Part shown: positions 24,257-32,589 of the stretch, piece by piece
Layout: each line of letters starts with the position of its first letter
Position numbering within the stretch: the stretch's first letter is position 1
Assembly (NCBI GenBank): GCA_028714855.1
Contig: JAQTLP010000006.1
Span: 1-64,000 of the forward strand
Source: Phycisphaerae bacterium
GTDB taxonomy: Bacteria > Planctomycetota > Phycisphaerae > Sedimentisphaerales > Anaerobacaceae
Length of the DNA stretch: 64,000 nucleotides
Direction of reading: 5' to 3'
Position numbers and translations under genes: made by a program
Notes under the pieces: generated by a model
What the model saw: the letters and a program-made list of their open reading frames with translations, nothing else
Database searches by the model: none
Told to the model about the DNA's origin: nothing

Positions 24257-24652
24257 ACTATCTCCTCCTCAAAATCTACCGAGCCTTATTTACAGAGAAC
24301 CTGAGTGAATGGACAACGAAAAGCACGTGCGCAAACCGTATCAGATATGCTTCTCTCCATCACTCCAACCTCTTCGTGCAGGCCAAACCAACAGCCTACC
24401 AAGCCACTCAATTTTACCCCGTCCGCCCCATAATATCAAGCAAAAAGTTATGGCCATTGAGAATCTCTGGAACTTATGCTTCAAAGCCTCGTTTTTAGCC
24501 CAAAACCCCGGCAATATTCGCAAAAACACGGTTTCAACCGGGGTATAGGGCGATGCAAGGGGCTAAAAAGTTTCATTGCACATCACAATTTAGTTTGGTA
24601 TTATCGCAAATCTTCGATAGGAAGGTTTGACAGGTTTAAGAGAAGGGCAAAT
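24257..24652. other. Spacer upstream of the transketolase operon
   Basis: About 395 bases between divergent genes. Apart from the promoter at 24576-24604 I see no gene; the frame open across it from 24476 lacks an RBS. The last 42 bases are the predicted leader of the operon. Confidence 0.5.
24576..24604 (+). promoter_or_regulatory. Sigma-70-type promoter of the transketolase-GntP operon
   Basis: TTGCAC (24576-24581), a 17-base spacer, and TATTAT (24599-24604), about 49 bases before the start codon. Confidence 0.6.
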
Positions 24653-25480
24653 ATGGCAATTTCCGCTAAAGAGATAAAAGAACTGGAAAAGGCAGCGAAG
24701 AGGCTGCGCTATGATATCGTGATGATGATTGGGACGGGTAAGCCCGGCCATTTGGGCGGATCGTGCTCAATCGCTGATATTGTCGCTGTGTTTTATTTTC
24801 ACAAGATGCGTCATAACCCGAAGGAGCCGAAATTTCCGGACAGGGACAGGTTCGTACTGAGTAAAGGTCACGCAGCTCTGGCACAATACGCAGCACTGGC
24901 CGAGTGCGGATATTTCCCGAAAAAAGAGTTAAGCACTCTGAAAGAACTCGGCACTATAGTGCAGGGACACCCTGAAATGCGAAGGATGCCGGGCATCGAG
25001 GCATACACAGGATCATTGGGGCAGGGACTGAGCGTCGCATGCGGAATGGCGATGGCAGGAAAGATTGATAAGAAAAATTACAAGGTTTACTGTATAGTCG
25101 GAGACGGAGAAATAGCAGAAGGCCAGATATGGGAGGCGTCGATGACGGCGGCCTTTTATAAGCTGGACAACCTCGTTGCCATTTTCGACAAAAACCTTGT
25201 CCAAGCAACGGGGCCTATCGTCGAGCGATACGATACGAATCCGCACGTGGAAAAATGGAAGGCGTTCGGCTGGGAGGTTTTTGAAATCGACGGACACGAT
25301 ATCAAGCAAATAGCCGATGCGCTGGACGACGCAGACAAAGTCAAGGACAAGCCCGTTATGATTGTCGCACGGACGATAAAGAGCAAGGGAGTGCCTTTTG
25401 CCGAGGGCAAGGCAGAGTTCCATCACGGGATAATGACGGAAGAACAGCACAAAACAGCGAGACAACTATTCGAGGAGTAA
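24653..25480 (+). CDS. Transketolase, N-terminal subunit
   Basis: A 275-residue protein equal to the ThDP-pyrophosphate half of transketolase. SKGHAALAQYAALAECGYFP holds the conserved His of the active site, GSLGQGLSVACGMAMA follows, and VYCIVGDGEIAEGQIWEASMTA is the GDG...N-type ThDP/Mg2+ motif. The chosen ATG has GAAGGG upstream; the open frame to 24476 is not needed. It works as a heteromer with the next gene, moving two-carbon ketol units. Split transketolases serve the pentose phosphate route or specialised paths such as apulose-4-phosphate cleavage. The operon context with a GntP permease argues for a catabolic role. Confidence 0.93.
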   Translation: MAISAKEIKELEKAAKRLRYDIVMMIGTGKPGHLGGSCSIADIVAVFYFHKMRHNPKEPKFPDRDRFVLSKGHAALAQYAALAECGYFPKKELSTLKELGTIVQGHPEMRRMPGIEAYTGSLGQGLSVACGMAMAGKIDKKNYKVYCIVGDGEIAEGQIWEASMTAAFYKLDNLVAIFDKNLVQATGPIVERYDTNPHVEKWKAFGWEVFEIDGHDIKQIADALDDADKVKDKPVMIVARTIKSKGVPFAEGKAEFHHGIMTEEQHKTARQLFEE

Positions 25481-25490
25481 GGATAAATTA

Positions 25491-26417
25491 ATGGGTATGC
25501 AAAACTGCAGAACGGTATACGGCGAAACCTTAGTTGAGTTAGGCAAAGAGAACGAGCGAATCGTGGTATTGGAAGCAGACCTTGGCAAGACCACGATGAC
25601 GAAGTTTTTCGAGAAGGAATTTCCCGGGCGGTTCTTTGAGATGGGTATCGGCGAACAGAATATGATTTCCACCGCGGCCGGCCTAGCGCTATCGGGAAAA
25701 ATCGCATTTGCGAATTCCTTCGCAGTATTCGCCACCGGGCGGCCTTACGACCAGATTCGCGTCAGCTGTATCGGCGAGTTAAACGTTAAGATAGTCGGCT
25801 CAAGCTGCGGGCTTTCGGATTTCGGAGACGGGGCTACACATCAGGGCATCGAGGACGTCGCCATTATGCGGGCATTACCGAACATGACGGTATTGTCCCC
25901 TGCCGACGGCATAGAAACAAGAAAGATGACAAGAGCGGCGGCCGAGCATGAAGGCCCGGTGTATATGCGCATCCTTCGCAACGACGTGCCGGACGTTACC
26001 GATGAAAAGCAGGAATTTAAAATCGGCAAACCCTCCATGATACGGGAAGGTTCGGACATTACTGTCTTCGCTCACGGCTATATGATTTATAAGGCGCTCA
26101 AGGCCGCTGAAACATTGGAAAAAGAGGGCGTGTCCCTACGGATAGTAAATGTCAGCACTTTGAAGCCGATTGACGAGAAAGAGATTAAGAAATTAGCAAG
26201 CGGAGTAAAAGGGGTCGTAACGGTCGAGGAGCACACGATAATCGGCGGACTTGCCAGCGCAATTGCTTTTATACTTAGAGGAACGGCCACACCGATAGAG
26301 GCGGTCGCCGTGCAGGATTGTTTCGGCCAGTCGGCATTGAATTATGAGCAGCTGCTGGAACATTACGGCCTGACTGATACGGCAATTGTCAAGGCGGTCA
26401 AAAAAGTTTTAGGATAA
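25491..26417 (+). CDS. Transketolase, C-terminal subunit
   Basis: A 308-residue protein equal to the pyrimidine-binding and C-terminal domains of transketolase. ADLGKTTMTKFFEKEFPGRFFEMGIGEQNMISTAAGLALSGK contains the conserved catalytic Glu (GIGEQNM) that activates ThDP. FGDGATHQGIEDVAIMRALPNMTVLSPADG is the family signature, and VVTVEEHTIIGGLASAIA ends the domain. It starts ten bases after the N-terminal subunit gene and is followed five bases later by a dehydrogenase gene, so all are clearly one operon. Confidence 0.93.
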   Translation: MGMQNCRTVYGETLVELGKENERIVVLEADLGKTTMTKFFEKEFPGRFFEMGIGEQNMISTAAGLALSGKIAFANSFAVFATGRPYDQIRVSCIGELNVKIVGSSCGLSDFGDGATHQGIEDVAIMRALPNMTVLSPADGIETRKMTRAAAEHEGPVYMRILRNDVPDVTDEKQEFKIGKPSMIREGSDITVFAHGYMIYKALKAAETLEKEGVSLRIVNVSTLKPIDEKEIKKLASGVKGVVTVEEHTIIGGLASAIAFILRGTATPIEAVAVQDCFGQSALNYEQLLEHYGLTDTAIVKAVKKVLG

Positions 26418-26422
26418 CTCTT

Positions 26423-27472
26423 ATGAAAACGATGAAGGCCGTAGTCAAATATGAAAACAAACCCAATGCGACGGAACTGCGGGAAGTGCCTATACCTGAA
26501 ATCGGTGAGAGCGACGTATTAGTGGAAGTGGCATACGTCGGCGTCTGCGGCACAGACCCGCATATGCACAAAGGCACGGTGGTATTCAATTTTAACTGCC
26601 CTTTTATTCTCGGACACGAATTCGCAGGCAAGATAGTCAAGACCGGCAAGCAAATAACAAAGTTCAAGGTCGGCGACAGGGTCACCTCTGAAACGCACGC
26701 GGACTACTGCGGGCATTGCGCACTTTGCCGAAGCAACAATTATCATCTCTGCAGGGGACGAAAAGGATTCGGTTTTCACTTAGACGGGGCGTTTACGAAA
26801 TATGTCAAGGTACCGGGCAGGATTCTGCACAGGGTGCCTGAGAGCGTTTCGCTGAAGGCGGCGTCGGTAACAGAGCCATTTTGCGTGGCGTATAAATCCG
26901 TTATATGCAACAGCACAGTGAACCCAGGCGATACGGTGGTCGTGATTGGACCGGGGCCGATAGGCCTGCTGTGTATGAAGATGGCACAGCTTTGTGGGGC
27001 GAGTGAAATCGTCGCCATCGGTGCAGAGGGCGACGACGAACGGCTGGAATTATCGAAGGAATTCGGCGCTAGCATAGCCATTAACGGCAGCAAGGAAGAC
27101 GCCCTGCCGAAGATAATGTCTTTGGGCGACGGCTACGGCGCAGATTTAATCGTGGACACTGCGGGTCCTGCCGAGACGCTGAAATTATCAATGAACGCTG
27201 TGCGTCCGAACGGCCAGATTACCAAAATCGGCTGGGGACCGAAGCCGGTGAACTTCAGCTTAGACCCGCTGATTGCCAAATCTGTCACCCTTAAGGGGCA
27301 TTTCAGCCACACCTGGGACGTATGGGAAAAATGCCTTACGCTTATGAGCAAGGGACAGGTTGACTTGGAGCAGTTAGTGACACACGAACTGCCGATTGAC
27401 AAATGGGAAGAGGCGTTCGAGCTGGTAGAAAGTAAAAAGGCGATGAAGGTGGTTTTGACGCCGATTGATTAA
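26423..27472 (+). CDS. Zinc-dependent medium-chain dehydrogenase (sorbitol/threonine DH-like)
   Basis: A 349-residue MDR enzyme. GVCGTDPHMHKG supplies the catalytic Cys, GHEFAGKI the catalytic His-Glu, and CGHCALCRSNNYHLC the four structural-zinc cysteines. The coenzyme site VVIGPGPIGLLCMKMA and VAIGAEGDDERLELSKEFGA suggest NAD(P) binding; the residue after the second strand is not a clear Asp, so cofactor choice is open. It oxidises a secondary alcohol, probably on a sugar or sugar acid. It lies between split transketolase and a GarR-type reductase in one operon, so it likely prepares or uses the transported substrate. Confidence 0.88.
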   Translation: MKTMKAVVKYENKPNATELREVPIPEIGESDVLVEVAYVGVCGTDPHMHKGTVVFNFNCPFILGHEFAGKIVKTGKQITKFKVGDRVTSETHADYCGHCALCRSNNYHLCRGRKGFGFHLDGAFTKYVKVPGRILHRVPESVSLKAASVTEPFCVAYKSVICNSTVNPGDTVVVIGPGPIGLLCMKMAQLCGASEIVAIGAEGDDERLELSKEFGASIAINGSKEDALPKIMSLGDGYGADLIVDTAGPAETLKLSMNAVRPNGQITKIGWGPKPVNFSLDPLIAKSVTLKGHFSHTWDVWEKCLTLMSKGQVDLEQLVTHELPIDKWEEAFELVESKKAMKVVLTPID

Positions 27473-27504
27473 GGTATTGTTGTTAATTTTTCAGGACAAG
27501 AAAA

Positions 27505-28392
27505 ATGAAGAAAATAGGATTTATCGGATTGGGGATAATGGGTAAGCCCATGGCAATGAACCTGATTAAGACAGGTTACGGCCTAACAGTTTACGATATC
27601 AGGCGAGAGACGGTAAAAGAAGTCGTAGCGGCCGGGGCCAAAGAAGGCAAATCAAGCAAAGATGTCGCCGCACAAAGCGAAGTCGTAATTACGATGCTGC
27701 CCAATTCGCCTGATGTAAAGGAGGCCGTGCTCGGGAAAAACGGCGTTTTAGAGGGCGCGCAGGCAGGGATGATTTTGGTTGATATGAGTTCTATCGCCCC
27801 CTTGGTTGCAAAAGAGGTCGCAGCAGAGGTCCAGAAAAAAGGCTTTGAGATGCTCGATGCGCCGGTCAGCGGCGGCGAGCCGAAGGCTAAAGATGGGACG
27901 CTTTCAATTATGGTCGGCGGCAAGAAAGAAGTCTTTGAGCAGATTGAGGCAATCTTAAAGTGTATGGGCTCATCGGCAGTCCTTGTCGGGGACATCGGCA
28001 GCGGAAATATGACAAAGCTTGCGAACCAGATAATCGTGGCGCTGAATATCGCAGCGATGTCCGAGGCAATGGTGCTGGCGACAAAGGCAGGCGTGGATCC
28101 GGAAAAAGTCTTTCAGGCCATTCGTGGAGGACTGGCCGGTAGCACCGTCCTCAATGCAAAAATGCCGTTGGTTCTGGACGGCAATTTCAAGCCGGGTTTC
28201 AGGATTGAGCTGCATATCAAGGATTTGGCAAATGCCCTGGACACCGCTCATTCGGTCGGTGTGCCTGTGCCTTTGACCGGCGGCGTAATGGAGATTATGC
28301 AGGCGCTTAAGGTCGACGGAAAAGCAGGCGATGACCACGGCGGAATTATCCAGTTCTACGAGAAATTAGCCAAAGCGGAGGTCAGGCACTAA
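27505..28392 (+). CDS. garR: Tartronate semialdehyde reductase-like beta-hydroxyacid dehydrogenase
   Basis: A 295-residue member of the 3-hydroxyisobutyrate/tartronate semialdehyde reductase family. KIGFIGLGIMGKPMAMNLIKTGY is the Rossmann start (GLGxMGxxM). LDAPVSGGEPKAKDGTLSIMVGG is the substrate motif with the Ser-Gly-Gly, GSGNMTKLANQIIVALNIAAMSE has the catalytic Lys, and FKPGFRIELHIKDLANAL the late signature. Reaction: tartronate semialdehyde plus NAD(P)H to D-glycerate, which the glycerate kinase at 22173 could then use. Other beta-hydroxyacids are possible substrates. Confidence 0.88.
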   Translation: MKKIGFIGLGIMGKPMAMNLIKTGYGLTVYDIRRETVKEVVAAGAKEGKSSKDVAAQSEVVITMLPNSPDVKEAVLGKNGVLEGAQAGMILVDMSSIAPLVAKEVAAEVQKKGFEMLDAPVSGGEPKAKDGTLSIMVGGKKEVFEQIEAILKCMGSSAVLVGDIGSGNMTKLANQIIVALNIAAMSEAMVLATKAGVDPEKVFQAIRGGLAGSTVLNAKMPLVLDGNFKPGFRIELHIKDLANALDTAHSVGVPVPLTGGVMEIMQALKVDGKAGDDHGGIIQFYEKLAKAEVRH

Positions 28393-28414
28393 AAATAATG
28401 AAAGGATTCTGTTT

Positions 28415-29752
28415 ATGCTCCTGATTCTTCTTCTTGTCGTCAGTGTACTTTTTATTATCATCTCGACGGTCAAATTCCAGCTTCACCCGTTTCTTGCCCT
28501 TATATTTGCCGCTATAGGCTTCGGTCTGTTTGCCCAGATGCCGCTTGCGGAAATTGTCAAATCAATCAACGGCGGATTCGGCGACACTCTTAATAAAATT
28601 GGAATCGTAATCATCGCAGGAGTCATCATCGGAACATTCCTTGAGCGTTCGGGCGGGGCCTTTGCGATAGCCGAAAGAATCCTGAAAATTGTCGGCCAAA
28701 AACATGTCCCTCTGGCGATGGCTATTATCGGCTACATTGTCTCCATACCGGTTTTTTCGGATTCAGGCTTTGTTATTCTCTCTCCGCTGAATAAAGCGCT
28801 CGCCAAGAGAGCCAAAATATCCTTGGCAGGAGCGGCAATAGCTTTGGCGGTAGGCCTTACAGCTACGCATTGCTTAGTGCCGCCGACACCGGGGCCGATA
28901 GCCGCAGCAGGCATACTCGGTGCCGACCTCGGACTGGTTATTTTATTCGGCCTGATTATAAGCGCGTTTGCAGTTGCGGTAGGATGGCTGTTCGCCACCA
29001 AATTCGCATCGAAAACTTATATCGACCCCAATCCGGAACTGTCGGAAGCAGATATAGAAGACCAGCTCAAAGAAGCGCCGTCTGCGTTTAAGGCATTTAC
29101 TCCGATTATATTACCGATGTTCCTAATCGTAGTGAAATCTATTTCTGATTTTCCGACGCACCCATTCGGGGATGGCAATTTTAGAAATATTGTGAGCTTT
29201 ATTGGAGAACCGGTCATAGCACTAATGATTGGGACACTTCTGGCTTTCCGGCTTCCGAGAAAACTTGACAAGCAGATGTTGTCCACTACCGGCTGGGTGG
29301 GACAATCTCTAATGGGTTCAGCCATTATAATTATGATTACCGGGGCAGGCGGGGCATTTGGAACGGTTCTGCGGAATTCTCCGATTGCCGATGTGCTCAG
29401 TAGCTCTCTATCACACGCCAACCTGGGCATTTGGCTGCCGTTTATTATCGCCGCAGCCCTAAAAACCGCCCAAGGGTCATCTACAGTTGCACTGATTACA
29501 ACGGCATCTTTGATGACGCCGTTGATGTCGCCTTTAGGTTTTGAGTCTGCAATTGCCAAAGCACTGGTGGTAGCATCCATATCAGCTGGGGCAATGGTTG
29601 TTTCTCATGCAAACGACAGCTTTTTCTGGGTAGTTACGCAAATGTCAAGGATGGATGTCAAAACCGGTTACAAACTCCATACTGTTGCCACTTTGATTAT
29701 AGGAGTAACTTCAGGTCTGGTCGTTTGGGTCCTAAGCCTGATTCTACTGTAA
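28415..29752 (+). CDS. GntP-family gluconate/sugar-acid permease
   Basis: A 445-residue polytopic protein with about 12 hydrophobic segments. LHPFLALIFAAIGFGL near the start, TFLERSGGAFAIAERIL, and ATHCLVPPTPGPIAAAGILGADLG (about 148-172) are hallmark GntP segments. HANDSFFWVVTQMS near the C terminus is also conserved. The family imports gluconate, hydroxy- and deoxy-sugar acids or short hydroxyacids by proton symport. It is the last gene of the operon, which therefore most likely handles an imported sugar acid. The stop is 26 bases before the convergent tRNA-Arg. Confidence 0.92.
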   Translation: MLLILLLVVSVLFIIISTVKFQLHPFLALIFAAIGFGLFAQMPLAEIVKSINGGFGDTLNKIGIVIIAGVIIGTFLERSGGAFAIAERILKIVGQKHVPLAMAIIGYIVSIPVFSDSGFVILSPLNKALAKRAKISLAGAAIALAVGLTATHCLVPPTPGPIAAAGILGADLGLVILFGLIISAFAVAVGWLFATKFASKTYIDPNPELSEADIEDQLKEAPSAFKAFTPIILPMFLIVVKSISDFPTHPFGDGNFRNIVSFIGEPVIALMIGTLLAFRLPRKLDKQMLSTTGWVGQSLMGSAIIIMITGAGGAFGTVLRNSPIADVLSSSLSHANLGIWLPFIIAAALKTAQGSSTVALITTASLMTPLMSPLGFESAIAKALVVASISAGAMVVSHANDSFFWVVTQMSRMDVKTGYKLHTVATLIIGVTSGLVVWVLSLILL

Positions 29753-29777
29753 TGGGCTGAAGAGCTGCTTAAAAAAC

Positions 29778-29851
29778 CGCGCCCGGCAGGACTCGGACCT
29801 GCAACCTATGGGTTCGAAGCCCATCACTCTATCCAATTGAGCTACGGGCGC
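29778..29851 (-). tRNA. tRNA-Arg (anticodon TCG)
   Basis: Acceptor GCGCCCG/CGGGCGC, D-arm GCTC/GAGT, anticodon arm ATGGG-CTTCGAA-CCCAT, T-arm GCAGG-TCCGAGT-CCTGC, discriminator G. TCG reads CGA. CCA is not encoded. Confidence 0.94.
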
Positions 29852-29871
29852 AACAACATGCGACTTGCTAT

Positions 29872-29900
29872 AAAATAACAGCTTCGCAAAAAACTGTCAA
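29872..29900 (-). promoter_or_regulatory. Sigma-70 promoter of tRNA-Arg
   Basis: On the minus strand TTGACA (29895-29900), a 17-base spacer, and TATTTT (29872-29877), 21 bases before the mature tRNA. Confidence 0.65.
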
Positions 29901-29948
29901 TTGAGAATAAAAAACCAGGGCAGGCTAATATTGTTTTTCAGGAAAAGT

Positions 29949-31076
29949 TTATACGACAGCTGCCGTTTCTACCGCTGCTTTATGTTTTTGCAGAGTAAAG
30001 AAAAATGTAGTTCCTTTACCGGGCGTTGACTCCACCCAAACCCTGCCGTTACTTTTCTCGACGGCTTTTTTAACGATGGCAAGGCCGACGCCGATGCCTT
30101 CCTGCTGTTCTCCCTGGGGAAGTGTCTGAAAGATTTTAAAAATCTTGTTGAAATACTTCCCTTCTATTCCGATGCCATTGTCGGCGATACTGAACTTCCA
30201 AAAGTCTTCTTCCTCTACGCAGTCCACAGTAATCCGGCCGTTGGACTTGTCCATATATTTAACGGCGTTGCTCAACAAATTTTGAAATATCTGGGCAAGG
30301 TATACTTTCTTATAAACAAAAGTAGGAAGTTTATCAGAAACGATGATTTGAATATTTTCCGGCGTGGCAATTTTTCTAATTATCTCTTTAACCAGTCTGT
30401 TCGAGTCTATTTCCTCGTCCTCATATATTCCCCATCCAATCTTTGAATAAGTGCTAATGCTTGTAATCTGATTGTACATTAGTTGCACCCTATTCATAAG
30501 CAATTCGATTTGTTTCTTGCCCTCTTCATCGAGTTTGTCTGCATAGTCAGTCACTATCCATTCAGCCAAAATGCCAATCCCCCGCAGCGGCCTCCTAAGG
30601 TCATGAGCAATTACGTGAGTGAAATCCACAAGCTCACGGTTTGCTATAGTCAATTGTTCTACAGTTGCCTTTAAGTCTTTATTTAAGATAGCCAGGACTT
30701 CACTCACAGCTTTAGCACGTTCGCCGGCTTGTGCCAGCCTTTTTTCTGTTTGCTCATGTTCGTAAATCTCTTGCAGAAGTTCTGAGTTAATTTCTTTTAG
30801 ATCACTGGTACGCTCGGCAACCAGATTCTCAAGATGATGCTGATGCTCTTCTAACTCTTTTTCAGTCTGCTCACGTTTTTTTACTTCTGCCTGGAGATTA
30901 TCATTGAGTTTCTCAAGCTCTACCATCAATTCAACGGCATTGGCATTAGCTGTAGCAAGACTGTCGGCCTGCAGTCGAAGCTGCTCATTCTCCCGGCGCA
31001 GCCGTTCGTTTTCAGCTTTTATCGCCGTTAAGCCCGGGTTATCGCTTTGACCTGACTTGTTTGGTTTTTCAGACAT
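29949..31076 (-). CDS. Coiled-coil sensor histidine kinase
   Basis: A 375-residue cytoplasmic-looking kinase with no membrane helix. Residues 18-150 are strongly heptad-patterned coiled coil. The phosphoacceptor is His158 in DFTHVIAHDLRRPL, the H-box of phytochrome-like HisKA kinases. The ATPase has LLSNAVKYMDKSNGRI (N-box), ADNGIGIEGKYFNKIF (G1) and EGIGVGLAIVKKAVEKSNGRVWVESTPGKGTTFFFTL (G2 region). No PAS or other sensory domain is seen, so the signal probably comes through partners. It is the last gene of a TusA-DsrE-DsrE unit on the same strand, hinting at sulfur or redox sensing. No response regulator is adjacent. Confidence 0.85.
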   Translation of the reverse strand: MSEKPNKSGQSDNPGLTAIKAENERLRRENEQLRLQADSLATANANAVELMVELEKLNDNLQAEVKKREQTEKELEEHQHHLENLVAERTSDLKEINSELLQEIYEHEQTEKRLAQAGERAKAVSEVLAILNKDLKATVEQLTIANRELVDFTHVIAHDLRRPLRGIGILAEWIVTDYADKLDEEGKKQIELLMNRVQLMYNQITSISTYSKIGWGIYEDEEIDSNRLVKEIIRKIATPENIQIIVSDKLPTFVYKKVYLAQIFQNLLSNAVKYMDKSNGRITVDCVEEEDFWKFSIADNGIGIEGKYFNKIFKIFQTLPQGEQQEGIGVGLAIVKKAVEKSNGRVWVESTPGKGTTFFFTLQKHKAAVETAAVV

Positions 31077-31107
31077 CCTAATCCGCTTTTTATATGCTTT
31101 TCATTAA

Positions 31108-31473
31108 CTAAAATACGATCGTTTTCACTGAATTTTTGGAAGCATCTATCGCAAATTCCGTAAGGCCGCTGTAGCAAATCTCAGATAAAATTTTGTGATT
31201 TATTTCATCCTCAGAAAAACAGTGCTCCGCGCATGCCGAGCATAGACAGATATTACTATCATTCTCAATAATAATGCCCATATATTCCGAGACCGAACTA
31301 AATCCGGTCAATTTTTCCTGAGCACGGGGTTCGTCTTTTTTAACCCAGCCGGCCGCCTCGCCCGCCAAAACAGTCAGGACCTTTATGCCTGAAATGGCAG
31401 CCGCGGCTGCAAAGGCAAACCCCACTACTGCCCGCGAGAAACTTTCCGGCCCTGAAACTATTAACACCTGCAA
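31108..31473 (-). CDS. DsrE-like sulfur-relay family protein
   Basis: A 121-residue protein. QVLIVSGPESFSRAVVGFAFAAAAAISGIKVLTVLAGEAAGWV has the DsrE fold start (strand, then a helix with RA...FA, then a strand). Three cysteines occur close together at CLCSACAEHC. The TTG at 31473 is the only start in frame near the conserved region and has AAGGA ten bases upstream; the frame is open further but lacks a start codon. It lies between another DsrE-type protein and a histidine kinase. A persulfide-carrying role is an inference from the fold and from the TusA gene in the same unit. Confidence 0.6.
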   Translation of the reverse strand: MQVLIVSGPESFSRAVVGFAFAAAAAISGIKVLTVLAGEAAGWVKKDEPRAQEKLTGFSSVSEYMGIIIENDSNICLCSACAEHCFSEDEINHKILSEICYSGLTEFAIDASKNSVKTIVF

Positions 31474-31513
31474 GTCATAATTGTCCTTGTTCTTACTGAT
31501 TGTGATTTCCTCT

Positions 31514-32131
31514 TCATATAAAAAGCGTTATTTTGGAGTCCCCGGCATCAGCCAGATATGTAGCCACTCCGCCATGGTCTATGTCATCAATAAGCTCATC
31601 TTCGCTGATTCCCATCATCTCCATCGACATCTCGCATGCAATCATTCGTATACCCATATCCTTCGCCAGTGCAATCAGGCCCGGAAGCGTCTCTATGTTT
31701 TTCTTTTTCATTATGTATTTAAAGAAAGCCGGTCCCATGCCGAGCATATTCATCTTTGAGGTACCCAAATGACTTGGCCCGGAAGGGAGCATAACGCCCA
31801 TAAGCTTTTCCGTGATAGACTTGCCTTTAAAAATTGTTTTCTTCTTCAGCGCCGCCAGGCCCCAGAAAGTAAAGTATATCGAAACTTCCATCCCCATTGC
31901 TGCAGCACCGGTCGCTATGATAAACGCGGCAAGCAGCTTATCCATCTCACCGCTGAACGCCACAATAGTAACGCGATTACTTGTCTGTTTTTCGCCGTGC
32001 TGACAGCTTCTTAATGCCTGTTCTATTTGCGAGTGCAAGCCGTCAAATTTCTCCGACACTTTAGCATCAACGGTTTCGTTAATATAACTGAGCAGTGACT
32101 GACTTACTTCTTTTGTATCGCGGTTATTCAT
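31514..32131 (-). CDS. DsrE/DsrF/DrsH-like family protein
   Basis: A 205-residue protein. An N-terminal helical segment (to about 55) precedes the DsrE domain: VTIVAFSGEMDKLLAAFIIATGAAAMGMEVSIYFTFWGLAALKK, then MLGMGPAFFKYIMKKKNIETLPGLIALAKDMGIRMIACEMSMEMMGI with the conserved Cys of this YrkE-type group. Members accept or pass persulfide sulfur with TusA. ATG 32131 has AAGG upstream; an ATG at 32146 overlaps the tusA-like stop. The spacing to the TusA-like gene is 11 bases, so it is one operon. Confidence 0.85.
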   Translation of the reverse strand: MNNRDTKEVSQSLLSYINETVDAKVSEKFDGLHSQIEQALRSCQHGEKQTSNRVTIVAFSGEMDKLLAAFIIATGAAAMGMEVSIYFTFWGLAALKKKTIFKGKSITEKLMGVMLPSGPSHLGTSKMNMLGMGPAFFKYIMKKKNIETLPGLIALAKDMGIRMIACEMSMEMMGISEDELIDDIDHGGVATYLADAGDSKITLFI

Positions 32132-32142
32132 AATGTGCCTTT

Positions 32143-32367
32143 TCAATTACATCTTTCAATCACCACCTGCTTTGTCGGGCCGTCTGTAAATTGCACTATC
32201 TTATGCCCCATTTTTTGGGTCCAGGCCTCTATGTCAGCTTTGAATGCAAAATCCGTTGCTTCTACGTATAATGTCTGTCCTATATTTATTTCCTTCATCG
32301 CCTTGCTGACCTTTACAATCGGCATAGGGCATCTGAGGTTTTTGCAGTCGAGCTGCTTATCCGCCAT
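32143..32367 (-). CDS. TusA-like sulfurtransferase
   Basis: A 74-residue protein. LDCKNLRCPMPIVKVSKAMKEI carries the TusA signature CPxP (here CPMPI), with the Cys that holds persulfide. The length and alpha/beta pattern are typical. It gives sulfur to, or takes it from, DsrE-type partners; the next gene encodes one. ATG 32367 has AAGGGA upstream; the longer frame to 32382 is unsupported. It is the first gene of the TusA-DsrE-DsrE-kinase unit. Confidence 0.9.
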   Translation of the reverse strand: MADKQLDCKNLRCPMPIVKVSKAMKEINIGQTLYVEATDFAFKADIEAWTQKMGHKIVQFTDGPTKQVVIERCN

Positions 32368-32589
32368 ATATATTCCCTTCACGCTTATATCAGGTTTATT
32401 CGGTGATTTTACCGTCCTACTTTTACGCAGTATTCCCGCTGATTACCTCTATCGATACCCGCGATAAAACAGTCGATTTGGAACACATAGACCGATACAG
32501 CAGCTTTATTATCGGTCGTAGTTTTGCCTTGATTTGTGGGGTTTGGAGTTGACCAGTTTTAAACTCGCTGTGATGAAAACAAGAAAGAC

